From Balanoglossus misakiensis (Eukaryota > Hemichordata): a stretch of 64,000 nucleotides of DNA. The position numbers were made by a program, and so were the translations under genes. Location of the stretch: positions 7,936,001-8,000,000 of the forward strand of contig CM082584.2 in NCBI GenBank assembly GCA_040954595.2, written 5' to 3'. This document shows positions 25,301 to 37,770 of the stretch, piece after piece. Position 1 is the stretch's first letter. Each line of letters starts with the position of its first letter. The notes below the pieces were generated by a model. That model had not been told where the DNA came from, searched no databases, and saw nothing but the letters and a program-made list of their open reading frames with translations.

Positions 25301-28300
25301 ACTTACAGTTACTGGCGTAGACATGCATTTTAAGTCCGAGAGCAACGCTGAATTCAAACCAACAGGACATACCCGACGTGCTGAACTTCAACACCGAGCT
25401 CCCACGTGGATTACAAGACAGTCCCCGTCGCTCATGGCCGAGTGCTCCTTGTCTGTTTTCTGGTCGGCTCACGCCACTTGACTGCCGTTGCAGAGAGTCA
25501 AAAATCAAAAACCCTTACGTAATATTAAAAATACCCAGGTGTACGGCTACTACAGCTAACGCTATGTTAATGACGTACACCCTTATTGTTCATTCACCTT
25601 TGATATTTAAATTATATGCATTCGTAGTACAATCGTAACAATGGACTCTCAATAGACCAGGTTTTCAATGAACAACCGGCGGCTCCCCCCCCCCCCCGCC
25701 ACGTCAATAATTCAGAATCTGCGAAGGGATAAAGATCTTCCGGCAACAATTATCGCCTTACCGAGTACAGGGACCGCGTCGCCGTCCGCGGTGGTCATCA
25801 GACCTGTCTGCTTAATATATACAAAGATGGAACGGCTCCCCCGCTATAGCCGCCGCTGGTCGTGATTACGGGGTCCAATTCTTGTAAATCACCAGTTTTC
25901 CAGGAAACGCTGTGCCGGTAATAAAACAGTATTAGGGTTTAGGAAACACTGTTGCAATCAGTCAACTGGTTAAATTAAATGTCAAGGAAGACGTTATGTC
26001 TGCATGTATCTACCCCAGTCCCCCCAGTAATCGTTCACAAGGGCATTTCTGCCGCAAGCCTAAACTGGCGTTTAACATTCGCTTAACGTTTAATGCTTTA
26101 AATCACGGTAATCGGTGGTAATCACGTTTTTTGCGAGATCGGAAATGATTGATAGAAGGACTGGAATGTTGAGACGACCGATTGACAAACTATCCGCCCC
26201 AGGTGCCCGACTCGTTCCTCTGTGATGCTCAAGAAAGCTCGTGCTGGTAAGCTGAGACTGGGCGCATCAGTTGCAATATATTCGCTGAGACGTATTTCGT
26301 GACAGGTGCGAGGCTTTGTCGTGCAAGGCAATGTTTGAATACCTCCCGAGTAAACAAGGTGCATGTACGTTGATTGCGCTTATTGAGTAAACATTGCTAG
26401 GATTGCAACTATTTTGGTATAATTCTTTCAAATAAAACGCGTATAGGAATGGGTAAATGTCGTTTGCGTTCGGAGAGTCAGACAGACAGACAGACAGACA
26501 GATGGAGTGTATTTATCAAACCTAGCTCTGCTCAGAAAGTGATTTCCTTGACAATTTTAAAGTGACAGATTGCTTTGGCAAAGCTATAAAAACGATTGCA
26601 CTAAGTAACCACTCCACTTCTTAATATTTTTAATTGAGTCGAGAGTGATTTGGCTTTCATTTGGCGCCAAAACGCGGCCACTATCCCATTTGTGTATTTG
26701 GAAAACCTATTCTTGTCTTCATTATTGCGTTAAAATGCAAGCGGTTCTGTAATTTCCGATTTTTAAAAGTTTGATTGGACATTTCCTTGCTCAAAGACGT
26801 GGGAAAGTAAAGCCAATGAGTAGTGTACCTGAAGATTGACGAGATGTTTTGATGAAGGAAGGCGAATCGGAACTTTTTAAATATACAAATGCCTTTTGTA
26901 ATTTTCACAAATCCGTCTGACAAAGACAATTTTTTATGGTAATACAAGGTTCATCACGAGCCAATATTAACCATGGTTATAATTACTTTGCTTGGTAGAT
27001 GCCATAAATGTGCTCGTTTTCAGTCAACAATGTTTGTTCAACATAGTTAATAAAAAGGATGATCAACCATGCAATTCAACGCTATCTGTACATGTATGTT
27101 TTTTAATATCAAACTGTCATTTCTGTCAACACGGGTTTAATTACACCATTCATCTTCACTCTCTATATGCATCCCGCAATTAATGATACCTTCGGAAAAC
27201 GTATACATTTAAAATATCAACACTTTGCCGTTCTGTATTTTGTGCTCACGAACTATTAAAATTCAGAAAGCTGGCTTTGCGGTCTGACTGTTACTGTGTC
27301 CACGGGACTATACGGCCTCCCTTATTGTGTATTGCACGTATCGTTCTCCCGCCCATAGCGCCTGGTCGGCATATTCTCCGATTCAAGTTTCGCACTACGG
27401 AAAATTTGCTCTCTAGTAATTGCTAAGAAGGGTTTATTGACATATGCACAACGTACCATCGATTTTGTGTCCCCCGGTGACACCAAGCATTACTAGGCCT
27501 AATTCATACATGTGAATGGCGGTTTAGCTGTGGCGACTTCCGGTCTGAAAAGAAGGTCGGATTTCGTAGCGCGCATTGATCAACTGGGCGGTTTACTGCA
27601 CGAGCTTCCGGGGACGTGTAGTCCCCTTCAACAGATAATCTGAATTTCGAAGAAGTCACGTAAATAAAGAGTGAAACAGATGTGATCAAAAGTATGTCTA
27701 TAGTCCATACAAACAGGGAAATTGAATAAAAACAAACAAAGCACAACAGTAGACTTGGCAGTAACACGATTGTCACAAAGACACACAGAACTGAAAAAAA
27801 ACATTCCAGCTAAAGTTGCTTTACAACAATGTGGTATGGCTACGATGTTGCCACGTTGAAATTTACATCGATAATTTAAATTCAGCCAACGTTTTAAGTC
27901 ACTGAAGGATACGATAAGAATATAGATTACGCATATGGTGTAATTCAAGAAACCGAGATTAAGTCTATGGTGTTTGAGAAAGAAAAATCGTGCTAAAAGT
28001 TTCAGGTACTCGGATTTTAGTCCACTGAACTCGGCCTAATTGACGTCGTAATTCATCAGGGGTTCGGGTACAAATGGTTATCCACGCAATATCAACGTGT
28101 TGTAGGAAATCAGATTTTATCCATTATTAAAAGGATTATACGTGTGGAATTTTCTAAGTATACGTAATAGCGGTTGCTTTTACAGTTCTAGAACCTCAGA
28201 ATGTTAAAAGGATTCGCGTAGCGGTTCAACACATTGGAAACATCACGCATGCTACATAAGGTAGTCTTTATAGCAAAGTTAAATCAAATAACAGTGAGTA

Positions 28301-31300
28301 TTTTACAATTTCTGCAGGTATCTTAATTCGACCACAAACATCTGAAAATCGTTTTACGCGACTGTGACTTGTGTTTTCTCTGTCCGTGACAACATATTAC
28401 GTTCTTGGCCAAATAGCACGTTTTAAACAAATTGAGTTATACATCAATGAAAAGCTCTATTTACGACATTTAAAGGCAATTTTTGATTTTTGAAGTTAAT
28501 ACTTATAAGCTACACTGAAGTGTGTGTTCGTGCTAAGTGAACCGAGTGAAGCTTCTCAACTCAAGTTTGCAATTAATAGACGCATATTGTACTTGCTCAA
28601 GCCCAAAAGGCAAATTTTGGCATCGTGCTTGAGAGGCACCGAAAAAAACCTGGTGCGTTAGAATTGGTTCTAAACCAAGTCACAATGTTCTACTTTCAGT
28701 AGAAAATGGACTGGCATTCGTTAATTGTAATTTCGTTGATTTGGGCAAATCTAAGCTATGGCTATATCGCAATATAAGGGTGTCTTGTTGAGCTCGCAGT
28801 GGGTGAGTCGTTGTCAGATTTCACTGGGAATGCGCTGTCTTTTGAACTCACAATTAAGTTAACAGTTGGAACACGTTTTGAAACAAAGACACCATTTATA
28901 AGACTAACTAGTACCCCGCCTCTTTGCACTTTATTGCCAGTCGTTTTGTCTCACGCAATATGGTATTAATCTTGCATTATGGCCTATAGTGTCAGTCGAG
29001 GAAATTTAAAACTGCTAACTTCTCACAAGTTTAGCGTCAACTCAGAAACGCCAACACAGCAGTGTACACGTGTATTACGTGTAAACATTTTGAAAATTTA
29101 ACTACATGGAGCCATGTGGATAAGTGCCCTACTTTTCTTAGAAGTTTGTTTTTCACTAAATGTTCTCTGCCGTAACTGAAATATCATCGCACATAGAAGT
29201 AGTGTATATGGCCCAGTTGACCCCACTCCCAAGATCCTTCAACGCAAAAAATTAATGCCACATAATGCCAGTCAATAACAAGAAAAAAGACCAAAGGGTC
29301 ATAGAGATTTATTTTTTTAATTTTAATAATATAGTCTAGCGTAGCCCAGAACGGCAACGTTTTGACAGCAACCGTCTATCAATACTTTGCCGAACAGTTA
29401 ATAAATGCCATTTTCAATACATTAAGCTCCATTAACATGTCATGGGAATGAGATTAGTGAAAACATTATACGTTGGTGTAACGAAAGCATGGAAAGTGCA
29501 TTCAGGAGAATGTCTTAAACCAACAGATTATACATTTTGAGCGGATGAAGCAAGCCTGTGTTCTGTCAGTCAAAAGACCGCCGACGTAGAATCACTCCAT
29601 TCGTCATTTCCCGAAGGAAACGGTGGATATTAGAGTGGGGAGGATATTGACTGATTTGAGTTCTGGGGGCACGAGTGCTTGTCAGATTCACTAAGGAACC
29701 ATTTTTTTTTCTAAACAGCGAATGTGGAAAATGGCGCTAGACAGAGGAAACCCAGTAATAGGCATGTGACAACAGAAAGAAAACTGATTTATCCCAGTAT
29801 TAGAATTGCCCCATGTTTCTCTAATTTCAACAGTGAGCAAACCACCTAACTACTACCACTAAATTGTCCGTTGGAATACATATTCACGCGCCGATTTAAA
29901 CGATGGAATTACCAAACAACGCAGATGATACCTCCTGCCACTTGTATCAAGTAGGAAGTATATGCAGGGTCATGAAAGGTCATTGCTCATATCACCGTAG
30001 GCATACCAATATTTCTGTCACCATTAGTTAGTATACTGCTCACGCACATTGGCGTCCAATATCTATCCAACTGGGTAGGATATTTTGATCTAATTTAGTT
30101 CATGGTTGACCTAAAATTGCAGCCTATTTCTTTAACTCGGTAACTTAGTAGCCTTACCAAAACAGACACTAAATTCATCAATTCGGAAACCGATAAAAGC
30201 ATTACTTCATATTTCAACAGCCCTATATAGTGACTTATCGTTCTCGTACTTTGCGAATATTGGCCATAACCCTTAATTGAAGATGTATAGGTTTCGTGCC
30301 CACGAGAACGGCAGCTGATAATTCAGACGACTCCAAAAGATTCTGACTCCCCCCGTCAATTTTCCTTGGGCTTCTACAACAACTCAAATTTATCGACCGA
30401 GAACAGTTATCCTGTTTTTATACGAGATTCTAGACTGATGATGAATGTTTCCTCGGTTGAAAGGTTGTAACGGGACCAGCGGGGTTCACCAGGAGACGAT
30501 ATATCTTTATTGTGGCTCGTTCGCTAGATTTACTATCTAACCATGCGGCATACACAGCAACTTTAGCACGAACAATATTTCGAGTACACCCTCAAATTTG
30601 CGATATACTGCACTAAGAATAGTATAGTCTGGTAGGTTTGGGGCTATCACCATGCTCCGACCAACCGTTCAACCTTTCCTATTCAGAATAACTACACCGT
30701 TGATTTGAGAAAAAAATATTTGTCTAATGTCAATGATGCAACGTATAGGCGTAGTGGGAAGACAGCAAGACATCAGTGACATTCTAGACCACATTATGTG
30801 TTTTGATTTATCGCCGATGTCGATGGTAAAGGGCGCTTAGAGTGGGCATAACCCTTTGTGCCCGAGTGTCAAGGGTACACCAAACTGCCGGAGAGTCAGA
30901 TCGAATACGGACATTTCCCAGTATTCTCGTGAACATACGACTTTAATTATCTTACAGCAGTCAAGAAAGCAACAACGGAAATGCTTATTCTTTTAGTTCT
31001 ACTGTTAGCTGTCATTCGCAAATCTGTAAAGGCGGGGGTAGGCGCAAATCATGTACGCGATGGGACAGCATACAGGGCACGGTGGTACTTTGTCTCGATA
31101 CAAACCGCTCAATGTGCGCGAACTAAAACGCATTTTATCTGAATTCTGAGAGCCCTGCATGACGCAAAGCTATCTTTATTATCTTCAAGCAAGGAAATAT
31201 GGGGATATGGCCGGCGTATTCAAAGCACCGACTGTAATAGGCTTTCGATAACCATTCATTCCATAAACCCCTTCGGGTGGTACGAACGAAGATTTGAGAA

Positions 31301-33196
31301 TTGTCCGCCCAGGCGACCGCATTACGGGAATATGTAGTAGTTGCACTTATCAATGCCAATTACGATAGTTCTAAGAACATTGCATGTTGGAAATTTACAG
31401 GGCTAAGAGTTCACAGACTTCATCAAATTCGATAAATATCGGTCAAGTGAGTACACAATACAATTTGACCGACAGATATTTGTATTAGACTGATCCGTGG
31501 CACATTTGTCCTGTTAATGCAAGAGGTATAAACCGTACTAATAAATCTTATATCTTCAACCAGACCAGATTCAGAATTCGAAAACAGTCTTTTATTACAC
31601 TGGCGGGCAATTTGATTTTCTTAACGATACACCTTGTAAAATGTTATTCTGAGTAGAATATCGGATGTGCTCAGATGTTGTTAAAGTACTTTTAGTGTTT
31701 GTGTGGGAAATATTAACAATGCGCTGATTTCATAACCACTGCAAACTTAAGTCGTATTTCTTGTGCTTGAAGCAATTGGTTAGTGTCGCGAAAGTGTAAC
31801 GACTGACATACATCAAATTGATGATCTATTTCCTATTTTCTTGCAGATACTTTGTGATTATTCACCCTCTGTTGGCCAAATCGATGATGACGCAATCAAG
31901 GGCACGTAAAATCATCCTACTGGTGTGGCTCATATCAATGGTGTACAGCATTCCACCATTGTACTTCAAGGTAAAGCGGCAGAGTATTATATACCAACCA
32001 TCCCCGTTTCGCATCAAAGTTGGTAAAATGTTTCTGACCAATATAATAGATGGGTTTGTTTGTGGCCCTCATTTTACATGGGCTATCATCATGTCACAAA
32101 GTTTCGTCAAAAGGTATGACTGGTTAAAAGTGAAAAGTGATGGGCCTGCCCTCTTTGCTCCGTTTTTAAGTAGTTCTAACATACGTTAACTTTAACTTTT
32201 TTTGCAGAGACATTATTCATGGGATCTGCCCAATTACCCCACATTCCACACATGCTCCACCCACTGGCCCAACGCTGCACTGAGCAGGGCCTACTCGCTG
32301 TACCTCTTGCTGGGCATATATCTGATACCGCTGGTCATAATGATGTACTGCTACTCCAGGATCATCTACGAGCTGTGGGCGAGCGCCAAGAAGTCGCGCA
32401 AGATGCAGTGCCGGACAACAAACGACGGCAACCGGAGACGATGCTACAACAACGCGTCCAACCTGGGCACTGACGGGAACGGCTGCGGTCTGGAGCCGAC
32501 GTCGAACGCGGCCAACGAAGCATACGAGCTGTTGGATCAAAAGAGACGGAAGAAGAAAAAAAAGAAGCAGTCGCCCGCTACCGATTCCGAGAAAAATAGG
32601 AAACAGGTATGACGTGTCTTACCATCCGATTGTGTTTTTCATAGATAATGCGCTGGAATTTAACAAAGCCGAACTTAGGATATTGTTTATCGACAAAAAA
32701 CAAACGACCTGTGTCTATGCAAGACCACACAGTTTGTCACTACAATCTGTTTTACATGTTTATAATTTAATGTTCTTTTGCACAGGTCATCATAATGCTG
32801 GCATCAATAGTGGTGCTTTTCCTGTTGAGCTGGGGTCCGCTGATCTGGCTAGCCTTCCTGTTAGAGTTCGGCTTGGTGTCGCGATACAGTCCAATCAAGA
32901 CGTATCTGGGCATCGCCTTCAACTTGCTGTCCTACCTGAACAGCTGCATGAACCCGATCTGCTACGCCTTCGTCTCGCGCACCTTCAGGGAGTGCTTCTA
33001 CTGGGCGTGTCGCACCTGCTGCCGGCAGATCAGCGCCGAGGACCGGCGCTCAACGTCGAGTACATCCGCCTCCTACTCCAAGAGTGCGGTGACGTACGTG
33101 TATAACAGGAAACAGTCCGATACGGCTGCGGACGTCTCCAGGCTCAAGCCCGCCCCGTCGAATAAAGAAAATGGGGTTCAAGTGTCACCACTTTAA
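21899..33196 (+). CDS. Receptor B: class A neuropeptide-type GPCR (gene span, 4 coding exons)
   Basis: The coding exons are 21899-22356, 31847-31970, 32208-32606 and 32786-33196, encoding 463 aa. Sequons are at N32 and N38. Landmarks are N73 (TM1), D101 (TM2), C128 (TM3), E152-R153-Y154, C210 in extracellular loop 2, SWGP 342-345 (TM6) and NPICY 383-387 (TM7), then the Cys-rich CFYWACRTCCR. It is very close to receptor A in the membrane core and differs mainly in the N-terminus, the middle of the third loop and the last ~50 residues. It is a probable peptide-hormone receptor at the plasma membrane with unknown ligand. Intron 1 is unusually long and holds a mobile-element copy. The ATG at 21899 aligns with the start of receptor A. 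Confidence 0.93.
24958..25640 (+). mobile_element. Solo-LTR-like or Ginger-like element, copy A (4-bp TSD ATGG)
   Basis: A 683-bp element with termini TGTGACGA and TCGTAACA (imperfect terminal inverted repeats, TG...CA ends). It is flanked on both sides by ATGG, at 24954-24957 and 25641-25644. A second copy in opposite orientation lies at 42098-42793 with its own 4-bp duplication. TG...CA ends, this size and a 4-bp duplication fit a solo LTR of a Gypsy-type element. The TGTNR-type end and 4-bp duplication also fit non-autonomous Ginger DNA transposons. It carries a 116-codon frame at 25131-25481, also open in the other copy, with no recognised domain. Confidence 0.75.
26479..26502. repeat. 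(CAGA)n microsatellite
   Basis: About six CAGA units within receptor B intron 1. Confidence 0.9.
31130..31350. promoter_or_regulatory. Intronic block conserved between receptors A and B (copy B)
   Basis: Counterpart of 10408-10640; the core is 31265-31322. It lies about 0.5-0.7 kb upstream of exon 2, a placement similar to receptor A. No equivalent was spotted in the receptor C intron by eye. Confidence 0.5.
31847..31970 (+). CDS. Receptor B coding exon 2 (second intracellular loop and TM4)
   Basis: A 124-nt exon between TTCTTGCAG and GTAAAG. It completes R153 and encodes YFVIIHPLLAKS, then TM4 up to LYFK. The frame stays open past the donor for some 70 codons, so intron retention would give a read-through product, but the acceptor at 32207 restores the paralog-like sequence exactly. 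Confidence 0.92.
31971..32207 (+). other. Receptor B intron 2 (237 bp)
   Basis: GTAAAG donor and TTTTTTGCAG acceptor; phase 0. Without conserved sequence. Confidence 0.85.
32208..32606 (+). CDS. Receptor B coding exon 3 (extracellular loop 2, TM5, third intracellular loop)
   Basis: Encodes residues 195-327. It contains WDLPNYPTFHTC with C210, TM5 with YLIPLVIMMYCYSR, a third loop with an Asn/Gly-rich middle, a basic RRKKKKKK stretch and EKNRKQ at the donor GTATGA. Confidence 0.92.
32607..32785 (+). other. Receptor B intron 3 (179 bp)
   Basis: GTATGA donor and TTTTGCACAG acceptor; phase 0. Confidence 0.85.
32786..33196 (+). CDS. Receptor B coding exon 4 (TM6, TM7, C-terminal tail)
   Basis: Encodes residues 328-463 and TAA. 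It carries LLSWGP in TM6 and NPICY in TM7, then CFYWACRTCCR, a Ser/Thr-rich stretch and SKSAVTYV. A run of about 50 bases spanning the TM7 codons is identical to receptor A, including third codon positions. Confidence 0.93.
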   Translation, partial: VIIMLASIVVLFLLSWGPLIWLAFLLEFGLVSRYSPIKTYLGIAFNLLSYLNSCMNPICYAFVSRTFRECFYWACRTCCRQISAEDRRSTSSTSASYSKSAVTYVYNRKQSDTAADVSRLKPAPSNKENGVQVSPL

Positions 33197-33221
33197 ATGC
33201 AGTTGGCAAACTGTCGATCGA

Positions 33222-33429
33222 CCAATCAATCAATCAATTAATTAATACGTTAATCAAACAAGCAAGCAATTAGTGAGTAAAAGTCAGTGAGTCAATCAGT
33301 GAGTGAGTGAGTGAGTGAGTATTGAATGAGTCAGTCAGTCAGTCAGTCAGTCAACCAACCAACCAACCAACTAACCAACCAACCAACCAACCAACCAACC
33401 AACCAACCAACCAACCAACCAACCAACCA
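33222..33429. repeat. Composite tetranucleotide microsatellite (AATC, GTGA, CAGT, CAAC)
   Basis: Successive blocks of CAAT/AATT, GAGT, CAGT and then about twenty CAAC units with one CTAAC variant. It starts only 26 bp after the receptor B stop, so it probably lies in its 3'UTR. It gives spurious repeat-peptide frames. Confidence 0.95.
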
Positions 33430-33681
33430 GTCATGTTTTAAGCGCATTCAGTTGTTAATATTAAGAAGGCTCTTAGAATACTGTTTTAGAAAGATAACTC
33501 TTACTATTATTTCAATGTATGTCTACAGTGACGCCTTTGTAAGTGAGAAAAACCATTATCTACTTCTTGTAGCAATTAATGCTTTCTGAAAACAAAACCT
33601 TGTGTTGGTGGACAGAATTATCGACGAGTGTCGACAGAAACTTCCGTGTTCTTAGAATTCCCTTGGAACTGGGATAGACGC

Positions 33682-33687
33682 AATAAA
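33682..33687 (+). terminator. Candidate poly(A) signal for receptor B
   Basis: First AATAAA after the receptor B stop, about 490 bp downstream and beyond the microsatellite. Assignment is tentative. Confidence 0.4.
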
Positions 33688-36600
33688 GTTGATCAACAAG
33701 TGTTGTCTTACTCAAACAAGGCACGGTTCTGGAATACCTTATCATGTCGTTGGCTTACGCTGCTCTGTTTATTGCCGTCCCAAATGAACTCAACAGACCT
33801 TGATAGAATATATCAATGTACATGTGTATAAATATTTGAGTGATCTAGTGAAGCATATACTCTGATGCGAAAATGTATACTTCTTTCATTGAGACTCAAA
33901 TCCAGCTAGAGTACATCGGCGCATTGCACTGACCCAGGGCACCGTTATCACTCAATCTTGAATTCGACGCAAAAATCTGCAAAAACGTATTTATTTATTT
34001 GTCTAGTCAACAAAACCGTTGAGTTTTCCACATTATGTGTATTGAATTCAGTCATCCATGTGTGCAAATACGTATGTATCAACATTTTCCTGCATTCAGA
34101 GCAGTATGTAAATATATTATACAAATTCCATCGTCATTTACATGTGTGTAGTTACACTCTTGAATTATCAATATAGTTATTTGTGACGAACTGTATTGGG
34201 AAACTTTGCGTATGTGTTTGTCTGTCCATCTGTCTACCAGCATAATTGTCAGATATAACTTGCAGGATTACTCATACACTCAAAGCGATAAACGCCGGCA
34301 GTCCATACTCTATACTTGTGAGTGAAATGTTCTATTAAAAGCTGTCCGAGTTGATAAGAGCAATCCAACAGTACATTATCGCTTCTGCGCCACGTTGAAC
34401 TCGACGACTGGAAAATATCACGATATCAACACCGAGAATAATTGAATCGATAAATAATTAAGGCGTGGCGTAAATGACGAGAAAGAGATTGGCACCATCT
34501 AAAATAATGTAAGCCATCATGGCCTTCACTGAGCTTAGCAATCCCTCGAGTGTAGTAAAAGCAAAATATTTGAGATGTCAATGATGACAATTGTCTCTTT
34601 CGATTATATTGTCCTTGAAGAATGCCAGCTATACGATGACAGATATAATTTACGGCGACATCACAAGGGCATGTAAAAACTTGATTGGGCGGTGGGGGAT
34701 ATGCATCGTTTGCAACGGTTGAGTGGAAACGTTAAGATTTAGCAACAAAAGGTATTTCTCAAAAGAGCAAACGCCTATATCCATGTAGCATTAAGAATTC
34801 TTTCTGTTTCCATGAATATTTCAGCAGATCACCTGAACACGTGTATCATATTTTTCAACATAGCCACAGTTCTGCACTTAAAGTACATCACGACACACAA
34901 AAGGATGTATAGTTTATTTATGACTGAAGGTCGCACCGGTGCTATTTTCTGCTTTTACATGTAAAGCATTTGCTATCCTTGAAATAAATGATCGAAATTC
35001 GGAGTGACTCTCAGCCGCAATTGTGAGTGAGTTGCATTATGTGTCGGAAACGAAATTATCAGGAGTGTAATGCGCTGCGTTTTGGATCCTCTTAAGTGTC
35101 GTAACTGATTATGATGATAAGCTTCATCACGCTCTCGACGCTCGAACATTGTAGTGTATTTTGTTGTTATCGGAGATGTTCAGCTTACATTTAAATTTGA
35201 AATGGTAAAGTCTGTTTTGTCAATATCTATAACGTATAGTTACTTGTTTTTTTAAGTTATACTGATCGGAGTTCCTCCCAAGCGTTGAACAACATACATT
35301 TGCATTAAATCAGTTTTGTAATCACCTCTGTAATCACAAGGGTTCCACTACCCATAAAGTCGCCTGGGCCGACAATCGTAAAATTTGCTTCTATACCTGA
35401 AGGTTTTTACCAAATGGCTGGTTGTAAAAAAGTAAATCGCTATCTATCCTTTTAATGTGCAGGTCATCACCATATGCTATCTCTCTTGGAGATAATATTG
35501 GTCAGATTTACGTCATTGTGAGGTCATTAGAATTTAGATAAACGGTAACTGAATAATATTTTGTGCGGAGGGTACTTTTTATGAAGACGACGTGTCTGGG
35601 TGATTAGCTTGCTGTCCAGGTAAATTGCGCTATCGTTTACACATACAACTCAATAGACTGTTGTCAGAAGTCCACGAGACCCTGCGCGATCTATATACGC
35701 TAGACACAATAATGTTATGGGAGGACAAACGACGCATGGTCCATCGTGTTAAACAGCACAAAAGTTACAATGTTAAAGCTCTTCACCTATTCCAGTTTCA
35801 TACAATACTTGAAATGACAGTAAAAGGTGCCTCCCTCTCACCGTAGAAGAATTTTGAAAACTTCTGCATAAACACAGACAAAGTGGGGCTATCTGTATGT
35901 TTAAAATTGAGTTGATATACACTAGAATGGGCCAGTGACTTACTATTATAGCGGTCTATATAGCTATAAAAGTTCGCAGTAGGAATTGTAGGGTATAAAT
36001 TGACTCATTTGCCGGTCAGATAAAGGCAAAATAGTCGGCTGTTTTTGTCGGCTGCATTCTGTCACAGTAATATATTTTTTAGGCACACATATAATCGATC
36101 GCGTTATTACTCAGTGACATTTCACGATCCTATACAACCGGGTGATATTTTGTTTGATTGTGTTCTTTATCTGTATAGGTACGTTTGAGGATACCGTAAT
36201 TTAACTGTTGCAGTATAGCTTTAAGTGGAAAATGTTTGACATTTCTCTGTAAATTTAAATCTCGGACAATACACAAGAAGACTCATAAACTCGCTAGGAC
36301 TATCGATATTTCTCGGAGTGTTCCACTCAAAACGTGCCATACCGCGCTAGACATGCAGATAACGGATAGTCCTTGACTTCAGAGGACATCATAGATGTTC
36401 TCTGGGAAAAATACATCACGGGCTATAAGCTTATCTTGCATAAATAAACGGATTGGGGCTGTTGAATGGAATTGCTAAGTCCCATGACATCCTATTAAGT
36501 CATATACGGACATCTGTCATAGATTTATCACGGATATACTGATGTCTGCAGAGAGAAAAATCGTCGTTGCAAAAAACTAAGGTTACCACGGCCTACTTGC

Positions 36601-37438
36601 CCTGTAAGCACCATCGATTCCTAAGACTGTGATTTGACGATTTATCACAATTTTGTTGTGTAAAGAATGATTCCCCAAACGCAAAGCATCTTATCCATAA
36701 TGGATTTCTGGTTCTGGGAGAGTGTATGGAATTGTTTGTTTCGTAATGCTCATGATCGCGTGCAGTCTATTTACAATCAGGACGTCGTGTCTTTCATTAA
36801 GCAGAAGGAACTGGTCACATGACCTCTAAAATGGGTCCAGCTAATCAAAATTACAATTATGACTGCATACAGTGGATGGGTCTCTTGTTATCGAGTGATC
36901 ATCGCAGACCATTGCTCACTTGTTTTACTACGATAGCAGCATGCCATATGTATCCCTGGAATCCAATAAGGCATCTCGCGCTTGTGTGTTTACGGATGGA
37001 ATTTGGTTAGCAACGCACGTATTATAGAAACGAGAACGATATTTGCCTATACTTCGGCAACCGCGCCGGGGCGCTTTTCGTCGTGTACAAACAAAACCAT
37101 GCTCGAATGCTGTGAGGGCGGTCTCGCCAACTAAATATTGCAGCTCTTCTGTTGAAACGAACTAATTTAAATGACAAATCCATAACACGTGACCATGCCT
37201 GAACCACGTGACGCTATGCGGGGTTTTAGAAAACGCATGATGCAACCGTGTACAATTATGTATAGACAAGTTTGGTCTCGACGAGCAACACACTGCTGTG
37301 TATATACAATAGATGATACCCGCTCGTTGAGAGATCTGGCGAGACTTGGTTATCGTAGCGAAGGTTTGCTAGGCAAGTACATGTATTTCATGCCAAGCTT
37401 TGCATAAACCTATAGAGTATGCTTTAGACTTTAACAAA

Positions 37439-37763
37439 ATTTGCACAACATACTTCATAACACCATAATCAACCTACTACTAACGTAAACTTTGATGGAT
37501 GGATGGAGCGGAGCGTCAACTGTAGTCAACCTACTAATATAAACTTTGATAACTGGATTAAAAAAAAATATGGGTCATAAAACTTGATTGAAATTTGTGA
37601 GTAGAATCATAAGGAATTGTGCCCCAACGAGGCGGTTCTATGATTTTTACATATTCGATTATTGGAAAGTGGTATCGGATATATGTACATGTAATAAAAC
37701 AGTTTTCAAATGCCCAAGTTAAAAAATAGTCTAGAAGTGGTTGGTGTCTTCGCAAACGTATAT
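37439..37763 (+). repeat. Dispersed ~320-bp repeat, copy 2
   Basis: Direct-orientation partner of 9294-9611, diverged by scattered substitutions and small indels. It carries an extra ACATGT insertion near 37687 and one fewer ATGG unit. It abuts the tandem array that begins at 37771, so the two may be parts of one larger element. Confidence 0.8.
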
Positions 37764-37770
37764 TTCTTTC

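Larger units (their letters stand above)
22357..31846 (+). other. Receptor B intron 1 (9.5 kb)
   Basis: Bounded by GTAGGT and TTCTTGCAG. It contains the ~690-bp element copy (24958-25640), a C-run (about 25685-25697), a CAGA microsatellite (26479-26502) and the block shared with receptor A intron 1 (31130-31350). The stretch 22540-22720 holds a short palindrome (AGCATGC paired with GCATGCT) but no recognisable gene. No nested gene was found on either strand. Confidence 0.82.

Noticed and set aside
32614-33105. 163-codon plus-strand frame overlapping receptor B exon 4
   Set aside because: Shadow frame of the receptor coding sequence; the true frame gives TM6-TM7.
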